Shown in pieces: positions 7,614 to 15,844 of a stretch of 64,000 bases of DNA. The first letter of the stretch is position 1, and each line of letters starts with the position of its first letter. The notes under the pieces were generated by a model. It saw only the letters and a list, made by a program, of their open reading frames with translations, was not told the origin of the DNA and searched no databases. This DNA is from Leadbetterella lacustris (lineage in GTDB: Bacteria > Bacteroidota > Bacteroidia > Cytophagales > Spirosomataceae): contig OZ248425.1 in NCBI GenBank assembly GCA_965234335.1, positions 124,001 to 188,000 of the forward strand, read 5' to 3'. A program made the translations under genes and the position numbers.

Positions 7614-8816
7614 TCAAAACGATTCTACCACCAAATCAGGGTTTTTCGGACCAAAATGCTTCAAAATCACAATCGGGTCTGTGCTCGATGGGTTCGAAAT
7701 TACAACTCCGTAGTTGGCAGCTTTTTCGGTAATGAAAAACTCGTCGTTGGTCAATTGTCCATAGCGAATCAAGGCCGGAGTTTCGATGTCCCAAACGCCC
7801 ATTTTGCCATGCCCTTGCATCACGATACAGCCATAAGCCGCCGAATCTTTAATGGTTACGGTTTGGCCAGGCAACACAGTCAATTCCTTGGCACTAAAGT
7901 CTTCAGATTTGTAGCAAATCCAATTTTCTATGTATCCTTCGGCTTCCATTTCGCCCACTGCTTTTACTGGTTTAGGAAGCATGAAAAACTTCTCAACAAT
8001 ATTCGGGTCGGTGTTTAATTCCCAATCGATTACGCTGACTAACTCGTCATAATCACCGATTTTGTCTTTCGGAGTTCCTTTCCAAAGCAATTCCTCTGGC
8101 ACAATTGCCTCATTTACAAGACTTTGATACATCGCAAAAATATCTGAGGCTTTCTGTGGCTCATAGGTACACAAGCTACCCGGTGCGTGTAATACGCCCG
8201 GCGGCACAAACCAACCTGTTCCCGGCTCAAGACGCTGGGCTGCAGAATAATTGGTGATTTTGTTATCGCCTTTGGTAAAGTTCATCAAACATTCCTTTAT
8301 CTGCTCTTTGGTAGTTCCTGGAGTTATTCCAAAGAAAGTATAAGGAAAATCGCCACCATGGTTATTCAATTGTGGCGGAAAATAATAGGCCTCTGGTTTG
8401 CCATTTTGACCCACTAAGGCTGCTTTTTCGTCATTATGATGAATATGATGCGGCAAAGGACCCATGTTATCAAAAAACTTGGAGTACATCGGCCAAGCTT
8501 TGAATTCGTTCCAAAGTCTTTCGCCTATGATTTCGGCACCGACTTCGTCAATGGCATCCTTTAAAGTTATTCTCTCGTTGTTGTAAACCACCATACTGAG
8601 TCCTTCATTTTCGCCAGTAAGTGGACCGTTTTCGGCTGGTGTTGTTGATGAAAGCCAACGCTCATCTATGCCTCCACGAACGCCTCCAAGCACATAATAA
8701 TCGTCGGGATGTAGTTTTATTCTACGACCGGGCACACAAAACGAACGTGGAACCCATGTTGGGGCTAATCTTAATATTCCTTGGCCTTGTTCTAGGGCAT
8801 TTTTTATACTACTCAT
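7614..8816 (-). CDS. Cupin protein, class I mannose-6-phosphate isomerase-like
   Basis: This 400-residue protein resembles the two-cupin architecture of type I phosphomannose isomerases. A histidine-rich metal site PHHIHHNDEKAA lies near residue 120, followed by GTGWFVPPGVLHAPGSLCTY near 198. A second cupin core (ELTVLPGQTVTIKDSAAYG) begins near 312. It is not a canonical ManA, because spacing and motifs differ, so it may act on another keto- or aldo-sugar. It sits in the minus-strand sugar cluster. The start region carries AAGTATG, the same seven bases found at the start of the gene at 10799-11662. Confidence 0.7.
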   Translation of the reverse strand: MSSIKNALEQGQGILRLAPTWVPRSFCVPGRRIKLHPDDYYVLGGVRGGIDERWLSSTTPAENGPLTGENEGLSMVVYNNERITLKDAIDEVGAEIIGERLWNEFKAWPMYSKFFDNMGPLPHHIHHNDEKAALVGQNGKPEAYYFPPQLNNHGGDFPYTFFGITPGTTKEQIKECLMNFTKGDNKITNYSAAQRLEPGTGWFVPPGVLHAPGSLCTYEPQKASDIFAMYQSLVNEAIVPEELLWKGTPKDKIGDYDELVSVIDWELNTDPNIVEKFFMLPKPVKAVGEMEAEGYIENWICYKSEDFSAKELTVLPGQTVTIKDSAAYGCIVMQGHGKMGVWDIETPALIRYGQLTNDEFFITEKAANYGVVISNPSSTDPIVILKHFGPKNPDLVVESF

Positions 8817-8940
8817 ACTTGAATTTTTGTTTAAATATATAATTTTTTAAGGATTGAATATTCTCTTTTTTTAGATATTTTTTTGCTTTTGTTTTTTCTT
8901 AACGGTGCGTACCTCGCAGGGCCGAACCTACTTCTTTCAA

Positions 8941-9960
8941 TCATTTAGTAACCTTCAAAGACACTTCAAACTTTCTTGATTCTTTTGGTTTTAAGAAAAT
9001 CAATTCTCCGCTTTCTCTGGCTTGTTTTTGGCCGATGGGCCAATTGGTGCCTGGCTCTAAACCTGTTACATACTCCCCTTCACCGAAATGCTGCCAATTG
9101 GTGAGCGTGGGCAATTGAGTTTTATCAAATTCCATTTCTATACCAAAGTTAAGTTTTGGATTGAATAAGCCACATTTACATTTTCCATTTTTATCAGATT
9201 TCGGGATTATCAAGGCCACTTCTTCGCCTCCGCCTGCATGACTTTCTAGTGGTGCTGGACAAGTTTTGAAATCATTGCCTTCTTTGAAAATCTTTGGATA
9301 ATCCCCGCCAAATCTGGGCTTCCACTCTCCTTCCCAAAGGATTTTTGTGCCTTCCTGAACAAATGGATAACCAAAGTTGAAATGATACAAAAGCATCAAG
9401 GGAGTTTCTGTATTTCCACGATTGATTACTTCGTCTTCAATTTTTATCTCTGCCAAACCCAAATGACATGAAATCTTTCTTCTTAATTCTAAATTTGGAC
9501 CAAATATTTTGGATTCTTTGACGATTCCCGTGATACTCATTTCCATTTGTCCTCTAGCTATATCAGGCTGAATGATCGATTCAATTTCAGCAGGTAAATT
9601 ACTGATATTTCCATGAATTCCCCTTTCACCAAATTCATCAGATTCTGGTCCGCCAACGTGTTGAAGACCGCAAGTAGTCAATAAACCTCCACCAAAAGTT
9701 CTCAACCAATTCAGTCCAATATCTGACAAAGTTTGTGGTGCAGGAATACCACCATGACTTAGCCAAGTGAGGCAATGTTGGTTATAAAAGGCTTCCCCAA
9801 TGTCCATTCCACGGTCAAAATTCACTTTAAAACGTAAACCAGAGCCTGTATTTATCCAAGCGATACGGTTTCCTCTTCCCACGCCATTATCGAGAAGAGA
9901 GGTTTCAATGCCGCCTATTTGGTGGTGGTTGTTGATATATTTGCTACTATTTTGGAACAC
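8941..9960 (-). CDS. DUF4432 family, aldose-1-epimerase-like protein
   Basis: This 339-residue protein is of the DUF4432 type, related by fold to galactose mutarotases. It has FKVNFDRGMDIGEAFYN near residue 48, WLSHGGIPAPQTL near 67, GGGLLTTCGLQHVGGP near 90 and a C-terminal GLEPGTNWPIGQ segment. Proteins of this family usually sit with sugar isomerases and are thought to handle anomers or sugar phosphates in the cytosol. No signal peptide is present. The only available start is GTG at 9960, lying in the TTGGAACACGGATT phrase repeat. Confidence 0.78.
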   Translation of the reverse strand: MFQNSSKYINNHHQIGGIETSLLDNGVGRGNRIAWINTGSGLRFKVNFDRGMDIGEAFYNQHCLTWLSHGGIPAPQTLSDIGLNWLRTFGGGLLTTCGLQHVGGPESDEFGERGIHGNISNLPAEIESIIQPDIARGQMEMSITGIVKESKIFGPNLELRRKISCHLGLAEIKIEDEVINRGNTETPLMLLYHFNFGYPFVQEGTKILWEGEWKPRFGGDYPKIFKEGNDFKTCPAPLESHAGGGEEVALIIPKSDKNGKCKCGLFNPKLNFGIEMEFDKTQLPTLTNWQHFGEGEYVTGLEPGTNWPIGQKQARESGELIFLKPKESRKFEVSLKVTK

Positions 9961-9990
9961 GGATTAAACTGATTTACACTGATTTTTTTA
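9951..9990. repeat. Phrase repeat supplying a GTG start codon
   Basis: The sequence runs TTTGGAACACGGATTAAACT then GATTTACACTGATTTTTTTA. Read on the minus strand, its GTGTTCC word provides the GTG at which the DUF4432 protein starts. Confidence 0.55.
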
Positions 9991-10797
9991 ATTATTAAAC
10001 AACCAACCACTTACCCTTTCATTAAAATCTTCCAAGTTTTCGAAATGGAAAATATGACCTGCTTTTTCATATAAAAAAAGTTCGGCATTTGGAATGGCAT
10101 TCGTAACTTCCTCGGCCATCCAAACAGGTGTAAAAATATCTTCTTTACCCCCAATGACTAATGTCTTTTGACTTATTTTAGGCAAATCAGCCAAAGCATC
10201 ATGGTTGATACACGCATGTGCCTGACCCACCAAGCCATGCAAAGGCTGCGGATTTGGGTCAAGATGGGCATTTTTTCTTCCCTCTGCTAAATCCTTGGCC
10301 ACTTTTTCATCATCCCAAGATGCCTTAGAATAAATCAAAAGCTGAATATACCTTGAAAATTCTTCAGGATTTAGATGTGCTTTGCAAGCCATAATGTGCT
10401 GAAAAATACCTTTGGCGGTATTGTCGCACCTCGCCCATGGGCACATGAGTACTAAAGAATCCACTTTTTCAGGATGGCGAATGGCTAATTTTTGGGCTAT
10501 TGTGCTACCCATTGAACAGCCTATTACTTTTACTTTCATTATTCCCATACTATCCAAAAGACCAGCATAATCATCCGCCATTTCGTCTGTACTGTATGCT
10601 CCAGCGGGTTTGTCGGACTTCCCAACTCCTCTGTTGTCACCTACTATACATCTAAAATGCTTTTCGAACTCGGCCAAATGCGGCTCCCAAACAGAACCCG
10701 GTGCCGTAATACCCATAATCAAGAGCAGCGGTTCGGCGGTCAAATTGCCACGCTCCTCATAGTACATCTTTATTCCGTTAGTCTCTACAATTGGCAT
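9988..10797 (-). CDS. Alpha/beta hydrolase
   Basis: This 269-residue enzyme has the classical hydrolase triad: a nucleophile elbow GCSMGSTIAQ (Ser near 95), an acid in VIGGKEDIFTP near 214 and His in YEKAGHIFHFEN near 245. The oxyanion region is LLLIMGITAPGSVW near 25. There is no signal peptide, so it acts in the cytosol. It follows the TIM-barrel gene at 10799 by one base, so both are translated from one message. It might open a lactone formed by sugar oxidation, which would fit the cluster, but esterase or other hydrolase roles cannot be excluded. Confidence 0.87.
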   Translation of the reverse strand: MPIVETNGIKMYYEERGNLTAEPLLLIMGITAPGSVWEPHLAEFEKHFRCIVGDNRGVGKSDKPAGAYSTDEMADDYAGLLDSMGIMKVKVIGCSMGSTIAQKLAIRHPEKVDSLVLMCPWARCDNTAKGIFQHIMACKAHLNPEEFSRYIQLLIYSKASWDDEKVAKDLAEGRKNAHLDPNPQPLHGLVGQAHACINHDALADLPKISQKTLVIGGKEDIFTPVWMAEEVTNAIPNAELFLYEKAGHIFHFENLEDFNERVSGWLFNN

Positions 10798-10798
10798 C

Positions 10799-11662
10799 TT
10801 ATTTCAAAGCTGGAATTAAGTCATTTTTAATCCAATTACCGTCATGTAGTGTCACGTAGTCGGGATCTTCTAATGCTTCAGGGCCTTCGTCTTCACAAAT
10901 AATCCATCCGCCGTAATTTATATCCTTCAACCATTGGGTGATTCCTACCAAGTCCACTTTCCCGTTCCCCATGATCGTCCATTCGGGGGTTCCGTTCCAA
11001 TCTTTATAATGAACGTGATTTATCAGGTGTTGATATTCTATCATCTTTGCCAAAGGATCCATTTCACCATTGATGATATGGCCTACATCAGGTGTCCAGC
11101 CTGTTACTTTTTCGTTGAGACCTTCCAAAACTATTTTGTAATCTTCAGCAGTGCGGATTATGGAACTATGCGGCGAGTTTGGATGATAACTACAGGCAAT
11201 GCCTTTATCATGAGCTCTTTGCGAAACGGCATTTACAATATTCACCAATGATTTTTGCCTTGCTTCTAAATCGTGTCGGCCAGTCGGAATTTGAACAGTA
11301 TTCAATATGGCTTTCGGGAAATGTTCTAAAAGGGCGATGGCATTATCAGAAATTATTCTTTCCTCGGCGGTTTCTTCTTTACCATTCCACTCTTGTGCTA
11401 AGGCCAAAGCTGCCAATTCAATACCGTTTTCTTGAAGTTTTGCAGCCAAAAGGCCTGGATCCACCAAGTCGCCCATCCAAGTGAATATGGGCTGAATACC
11501 CGTAAAACCAGCTTTGGCGATGACTTCTATCATGTGGCCCAATCGGCCTTTGTGGGTTTCGCCATTGCCGGCCATGTACCAAGTGTACACTTCTGAACCG
11601 AAGCGGAAGGGAAAGTCTTGACTGTGATTTTTATGATTTAGGTGATCGTTTTGATTTTGCAT
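10799..11662 (-). CDS. TIM-barrel sugar phosphate isomerase/epimerase-like protein
   Basis: This 287-residue protein is an AP-endonuclease-2-type TIM barrel. Typical features are GFTGIQPIFTWMGDL near residue 52, SYHPNSPHSS near 157, TPDVGHIINGEMDP near 191 and HVHYKDWNGTPEWTIMGNG near 213, which supply the His, Asp and Glu ligands of the metal centre. The C-terminus has GGWIICEDEGPEAL. It probably catalyses aldose/ketose isomerisation, epimerisation or a lyase step on a keto-sugar. It is coupled to the hydrolase at 9988-10797. Confidence 0.8.
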   Translation of the reverse strand: MQNQNDHLNHKNHSQDFPFRFGSEVYTWYMAGNGETHKGRLGHMIEVIAKAGFTGIQPIFTWMGDLVDPGLLAAKLQENGIELAALALAQEWNGKEETAEERIISDNAIALLEHFPKAILNTVQIPTGRHDLEARQKSLVNIVNAVSQRAHDKGIACSYHPNSPHSSIIRTAEDYKIVLEGLNEKVTGWTPDVGHIINGEMDPLAKMIEYQHLINHVHYKDWNGTPEWTIMGNGKVDLVGITQWLKDINYGGWIICEDEGPEALEDPDYVTLHDGNWIKNDLIPALK

Positions 11663-11689
11663 ACTTGAACTTTAAAATATTTACGGCTA

Positions 11690-12075
11690 TTAAGGTTTGA
11701 ATTTTTTATTTTGTAATCTACTAAAATTTAAGCTTCGTTCTCCAAAATTGATTAATAAGCCAATTTCAAGATTATATACCTCTAAATAATTAATGGCCTG
11801 AGCGTAATGAACGTCTTCTAATTTTATTACCGCCTTTAATTCCACAGAAATTAATCCCTCAACTAAAAATCAACTCTCCTCGTACCAATATGATGGTCTC
11901 GATAATAAATAGGCATATTTAACTCTCTTTCAAAAGGAATTTTTTCAATCAACATTTCAATTTCCAAAGCTCTCTGATATATCACTTCCTGAAAACCATT
12001 CCCCAAAGAACTATGAACTTTCATAGCACAACCTATTATTTTACCTGTTAGCTCTGAATACTTATAAGCTTTCAA
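11690..12075 (-). pseudogene. GxxExxY protein, frameshifted
   Basis: The first part (70 residues from ATG at 12075) reads EKIIGCAMKVHSSLGNGFQE-like sequence, giving the GxxExxY signature GNGFQEVIYQRAL. It stops at TAG after RRVDF. Adding one T to the run of five at about 11866-11870 restores the frame, which then continues for about 58 residues (LVEGLISVELKAVIKLEDV, then YAQAINYLEVYNLEIGLLIN and a normal stop at 11690). One base has therefore been lost in a homopolymer. It could also be a sequencing error. GxxExxY proteins are small, nuclease-fold-like and of unclear function. Confidence 0.85.
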
Positions 12076-12154
12076 TTTATTCTGAGGTATAAATTCTAAA
12101 AATTGTGATTAAAAAAACAAATTTTGGAATCCCAAAACATCATAAAAATCTCAG

Positions 12155-13009
12155 TTAAGATAATTGGTGCTTCTCGCACATCATTTTTATGAATGTATAG
12201 CCATTTTCTGCAATATCCCAGGGTGCATTGTATTCTCTCCAAACGCCTATGGCATTTGCAAAATCTGGGTCGTTTCTTGAGAATGCTTCTATGGTCAAAT
12301 AGCCAGAATAGCCGATTTTTTTCAATGCTGAGAAGGTATCATCGAATTGAATATGACCTTCTCCAGGCGTTCCACGGTCGTTTTCACTGATATGTACGTG
12401 GTGCAAGTATGGGGCTATGGTTTCTATGGCATTCCCAAATTTCTTTTCCTCCATATTGGCATGGTGGGTGTCAAACATGGCTCTTACATTTGGATGATTG
12501 GTTTCTTTTAGTAGCCTTGCCAACTGCTCCATGGTGTTGCAGAGGTAGCATTCGAAACGATTTAAAGCCTCGGGACCGAGAACTATCCCCGCTTGTTGTG
12601 CATAATCTCCTGCCTGATAAAGTACCTCAGCGGCACGTTTATACTCTTCGTCGAGAGCTGGGTGTGCCTCGAAATGATTGTGTGCTGAATGAATGGGACC
12701 GCAAAGTAAGGTTCCGCCCAAATCATAGGTTCTATCAATGGCCGTTTTGATGGCATCGAGGCCTGCAGCTCTTATGGAGGCCGAAGCATTGATGGGATTG
12801 GTATCTTTCCCTACAACTGTAACGGTAGTAACATCCAACCCCAGCTCTTTGGCATGTTGACCAACCTTTTGACAATTTTTACTTTCTGCCCCGCCGACAA
12901 AAAACTCTACACCGTCGTAGCCGATTTTCTTGATTCTATCCAGTGTGGGAAACAATTCCTCCGTGACATTGGCCGTCCATGCCAATACATTAAATCCAAC
13001 TTTAACCAT
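12155..13009 (-). CDS. Ketose 3-epimerase-like TIM-barrel protein
   Basis: This 284-residue protein closely fits the D-tagatose/D-psicose 3-epimerase branch of the TIM-barrel family. The four metal ligands are visible: Glu in GPEALNRFE near residue 147, Asp in AMFDTHHANMEE near 181, His in HHVHISENDRGTPGEG near 208 and Glu in YLTIEAFSRND near 243. LLCGPIHSAHNHF near 102 is also typical. It would interconvert ketoses at C3 or act on a 3-keto derivative in the cytosol. Its neighbour is the DUF1080 lipoprotein gene. The substrate is unknown. Confidence 0.85.
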   Translation of the reverse strand: MVKVGFNVLAWTANVTEELFPTLDRIKKIGYDGVEFFVGGAESKNCQKVGQHAKELGLDVTTVTVVGKDTNPINASASIRAAGLDAIKTAIDRTYDLGGTLLCGPIHSAHNHFEAHPALDEEYKRAAEVLYQAGDYAQQAGIVLGPEALNRFECYLCNTMEQLARLLKETNHPNVRAMFDTHHANMEEKKFGNAIETIAPYLHHVHISENDRGTPGEGHIQFDDTFSALKKIGYSGYLTIEAFSRNDPDFANAIGVWREYNAPWDIAENGYTFIKMMCEKHQLS

Positions 13010-13016
13010 TTCTTAG

Positions 13017-13055
13017 ATTGCAGCTTTTAGCAGTTAGCTTTTAGCTAATAGCCAA
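13017..13055. repeat. TTAGCAGTTAGCTTTTAGC phrase repeat
   Basis: Between two genes the words GCAGCTTTTAGCAGTTAGC and TTTTAGCTAATAGCC form another low-complexity phrase with about 8-9 base periodicity. It has no coding potential. Confidence 0.5.
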
Positions 13056-13069
13056 GCTTATTTTATGTT

Positions 13070-13840
13070 CTACAAATTTTTAATTTTTATGTTTCGATAT
13101 TGCACTTTCATCGGTGGCCCAACGTGCACCTGAACACCCAGAAGGCCTTTTGATTTACCGTTAACGGTATCATTATCAGTTACATCGCTCATCAAAATAC
13201 CGTTTACATAATGCTGCAATCTATTTCCTTTCACCACCAACCTAATTTCGTTCCAATCTTCGGCTTTGATTTTGGTCTTTAGTACTTCATTTTCGCCTAA
13301 CGAGCCAGTTACTTTAAGATCAGTCCAAGCATTTTTTGCCACTTTAGCTCGCACTTGCTCTGATGTCATACTGGCACTTTGGACGTTTATTTCGGTTATT
13401 TGGCCTCTGTAAGCCAAAGTTGTTCGCCCTCTTTCTTCGTAATTCTGACCAGTGTATCTATTTACCCCATCGATGTCGGCTTGGTAACCTTTCAAGGCAT
13501 TGGGCACATCAGGAAATATCACACTTCTATAATTTATACCAGAGTTGCCTTTTTCTGTGATATTACACTCTGCTATTAGTTCAAAATCAGCCGGTTCACC
13601 TCCTTGCCATGTCAAAAATGAATTGGTTTTCAAAAGAGTTTCTGGGGTGATTTCACCTACAATGCAGCCATTTTCAACTCTCCAATATTTGGTGTCGCCT
13701 GACCATCCTTTTAGGCTTTCTCCATCAAAAATAGACTTAAATCCATTTTCTGAATTAGAAGAAGTTTGAGAAGTTTTACAACTTATTGCGAAGGTAGAGA
13801 AAAGAAGTATCGCAGGAAGAAATCCTTTAAAATTGAGCAT
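13070..13840 (-). CDS. DUF1080 lipoprotein (3-keto-glycoside hydrolase family)
   Basis: This 256-residue lipoprotein (lipobox FAISC, Cys21) carries one DUF1080 jelly-roll domain. It begins GFKSIFDGESLKGWSGD and contains ADFELIAECNITEKGNSGIN, the ...YQADIDGVNRYTGQNYEERG segment and the closing WNEIRLVVKGNRLQHYVNG and QVHVGPPMKVQYRNIKI. Some members of this family hydrolyse 3-keto-disaccharides or 3-keto-glycosides. Here it should act outside the inner membrane, next to a ketose-epimerase gene and upstream Gfo/Idh/MocA genes. The leader CTTAAATAAA...ATG is shared with several neighbours. Confidence 0.85.
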   Translation of the reverse strand: MLNFKGFLPAILLFSTFAISCKTSQTSSNSENGFKSIFDGESLKGWSGDTKYWRVENGCIVGEITPETLLKTNSFLTWQGGEPADFELIAECNITEKGNSGINYRSVIFPDVPNALKGYQADIDGVNRYTGQNYEERGRTTLAYRGQITEINVQSASMTSEQVRAKVAKNAWTDLKVTGSLGENEVLKTKIKAEDWNEIRLVVKGNRLQHYVNGILMSDVTDNDTVNGKSKGLLGVQVHVGPPMKVQYRNIKIKNL

Positions 13841-14066
13841 TTTTTATTTATTTAAGGTTGAACAGTTAAAAAAAAATAATACTTCTTTATTCCAAATTTT
13901 CAAAAGCTAAATATAAATATAGATTTTCAAAAAAGTAATTATAATATTATTTTATGTAAATTAAATTATAAAAAAAGCGATAACTGTCCTTCACTCTCCT
14001 TTAAATTTAAAGAATAAAGACAATTTCCTTTTGAGCGACGGAACTAATCTTTAATAATGGAATCGA

Positions 14067-14100
14067 CCATCAAATGTATTCGGCCATCAAATGTATTCGG
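14067..14100. repeat. Perfect 17-bp tandem duplication
   Basis: CCATCAAATGTATTCGG occurs twice in direct contact in the gap between the DUF1080 gene and the sulfatase. It may be a slippage product or a pair of binding sites. Confidence 0.85.
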
Positions 14101-14125
14101 CTAAAAACAATTGATTCTTATTTCC

Positions 14126-15844
14126 TTAATATGAAATGATGGTTTGAGCTTGTGAGTACTCCCCAGTTCGGTTCAATTCATCCCAAATTCTTACTTTCCA
14201 AAAAATGGTTTGCCCTTTTTTTAATGTTATGTTTTCAGGCAGATTTACATTGGAAGATGCCGACTTAATTTGCAAAGAATTCCATATATCCCCAATGTTT
14301 TGATCTATTTTTGATTTGGAAGAAGAGGCCAGCAATTGATAAGAAGTTTGGGATTTTATTTTTGTCGAAATATCCCAGCTAAACTTCAATGATTTTTCAA
14401 ATTTGGCATTCAAATCCGTACATTCCCCCAAAAACGGGTCTTGAAATTTATTTATTAAAACTATTGTTTCCTTTTTTAATTGATTCAAAACCAATCGATA
14501 TTTAGGATTTTTGGCTAAATTATATAACTCCAATGGATCAGTTTTTAAATTATACAATTCTTCCCAAGACATATCATTCACATATCTGAAATACTTCCAA
14601 TCCTTAGTTCTGACGCCTTCACTTGGAGGAATACTTTCAAACTCCCAGAGGTGTTCAATTAAAACTGCGTCTCTGTTTAACTTAGGTATTTGTTTGTTTA
14701 ATAATGGAACCAAACTTTTCCCTTGATAAATTTTGGGTTGCTTTACATTTGCCAATTGCAGAATTGTTGCCGGAATATCTACATTTAATGCCATTTCATT
14801 TAGGTCCTGATGAAAATTATTTCTAGGATCGTACACAATTAATGGAACCCTAATAGACTTGTCATACATGAGCCATTTGTCGGCTAATTGCCTTTCTCCT
14901 AAAAAATAGCCGTTATCTCCCATTAAGATAATTACTGTATTCTTATCTTGGCCTTGTCTTTTTAATTCAGCTCGGATTTTGGCTATTTCAAAATCGATGC
15001 CGGCTATCATTCTATAATAACCTTTGACCATTTGCTGGTATTTGGCTGGTTCGTCAAATCGCCAAGTCCAACGAAGTCGACTAAAACCATTTTTTATTTC
15101 TTTGGGTTGTGCATTAAAATACTTATCTTCGCCCAATAAAGGCGGTTCAATTGTCTGGTTTTCAAGCAAATGAGCAGTTTGTTCATCATAAAAATACTGA
15201 TCTGGGGCGTTGTCATGGGCATGGGGAGCTGAAAAACTAAGCGACAGACAAAATGGTTTGTCTTTGGGGGCATTTTCTATAAACTCTATGGCTTTTTGGC
15301 CCGTATAGCGTGTCAAATGAACAGTATCAGTACCTATTGTTTTGAAAAAATAACCTCGCTTATCTGGATACTTTACATTCCTATCAAAGTTTTCATGGAC
15401 GTCGAACAAATCGTCAAGCTTTTTGTAATTTAGTCCAAATTTGCCATAAAAACCTGTAAAATAGCCCTCATTTTTTAAAATTTTAGGATAGGCATTTTCC
15501 ATATATTCTTGCTTAATATCGCCAGTTTGAAAGGTATAACGGTGGCTTCTTTCATGCATTGAACTCAAAATACTTGCTCTACTAGCAGCACAAATTGGAG
15601 TTGTAACTAAGGCATTTTTAAAATAAGTACCTTCTTGAGCAAGCTTATCCATTTCTGGTGTATAGGCATATTTATTTCCTGCATAGCCCAATGCTTCAGC
15701 ACGATGATCATCTGTGAGAATAAAGATGATATTTGGCTTTAGAATATTTTGCGGATTTTTTTTGGATTTAAAAGAAAAACCGAGTGCTATTGAAGCAAAA
15801 ATAAGTAAAGCATAAAGGCCTAAGTAAAATTTGTTATTTATCAT
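14126..15844 (-). CDS. Sulfatase with C-terminal rhamnosidase-type Ig-like domain
   Basis: This 572-residue exported sulfatase starts with an N-terminal hydrophobic segment (residues 5-24). The metal-binding ILTDDHRAEALGY lies at 42-54. The modified cysteine motif is PICAASRAS with Cys85, i.e. CxAxR instead of the common CxPxR. Further on come SAPHAHDN near 209, VIILMGDNGYFLGE near 307 and KWLMYDKSIRVPLI. From about residue 465 a second domain has SYQLLASSSKSK, IWNSLQI and TIFWKVRIWDELNRTGEYS, resembling the Ig-like domain at the front of alpha-L-rhamnosidases. Its start abuts the stop of the next sulfatase, so both are co-expressed. No formylglycine-generating enzyme lies in the window. Confidence 0.88.
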   Translation of the reverse strand: MINNKFYLGLYALLIFASIALGFSFKSKKNPQNILKPNIIFILTDDHRAEALGYAGNKYAYTPEMDKLAQEGTYFKNALVTTPICAASRASILSSMHERSHRYTFQTGDIKQEYMENAYPKILKNEGYFTGFYGKFGLNYKKLDDLFDVHENFDRNVKYPDKRGYFFKTIGTDTVHLTRYTGQKAIEFIENAPKDKPFCLSLSFSAPHAHDNAPDQYFYDEQTAHLLENQTIEPPLLGEDKYFNAQPKEIKNGFSRLRWTWRFDEPAKYQQMVKGYYRMIAGIDFEIAKIRAELKRQGQDKNTVIILMGDNGYFLGERQLADKWLMYDKSIRVPLIVYDPRNNFHQDLNEMALNVDIPATILQLANVKQPKIYQGKSLVPLLNKQIPKLNRDAVLIEHLWEFESIPPSEGVRTKDWKYFRYVNDMSWEELYNLKTDPLELYNLAKNPKYRLVLNQLKKETIVLINKFQDPFLGECTDLNAKFEKSLKFSWDISTKIKSQTSYQLLASSSKSKIDQNIGDIWNSLQIKSASSNVNLPENITLKKGQTIFWKVRIWDELNRTGEYSQAQTIISY

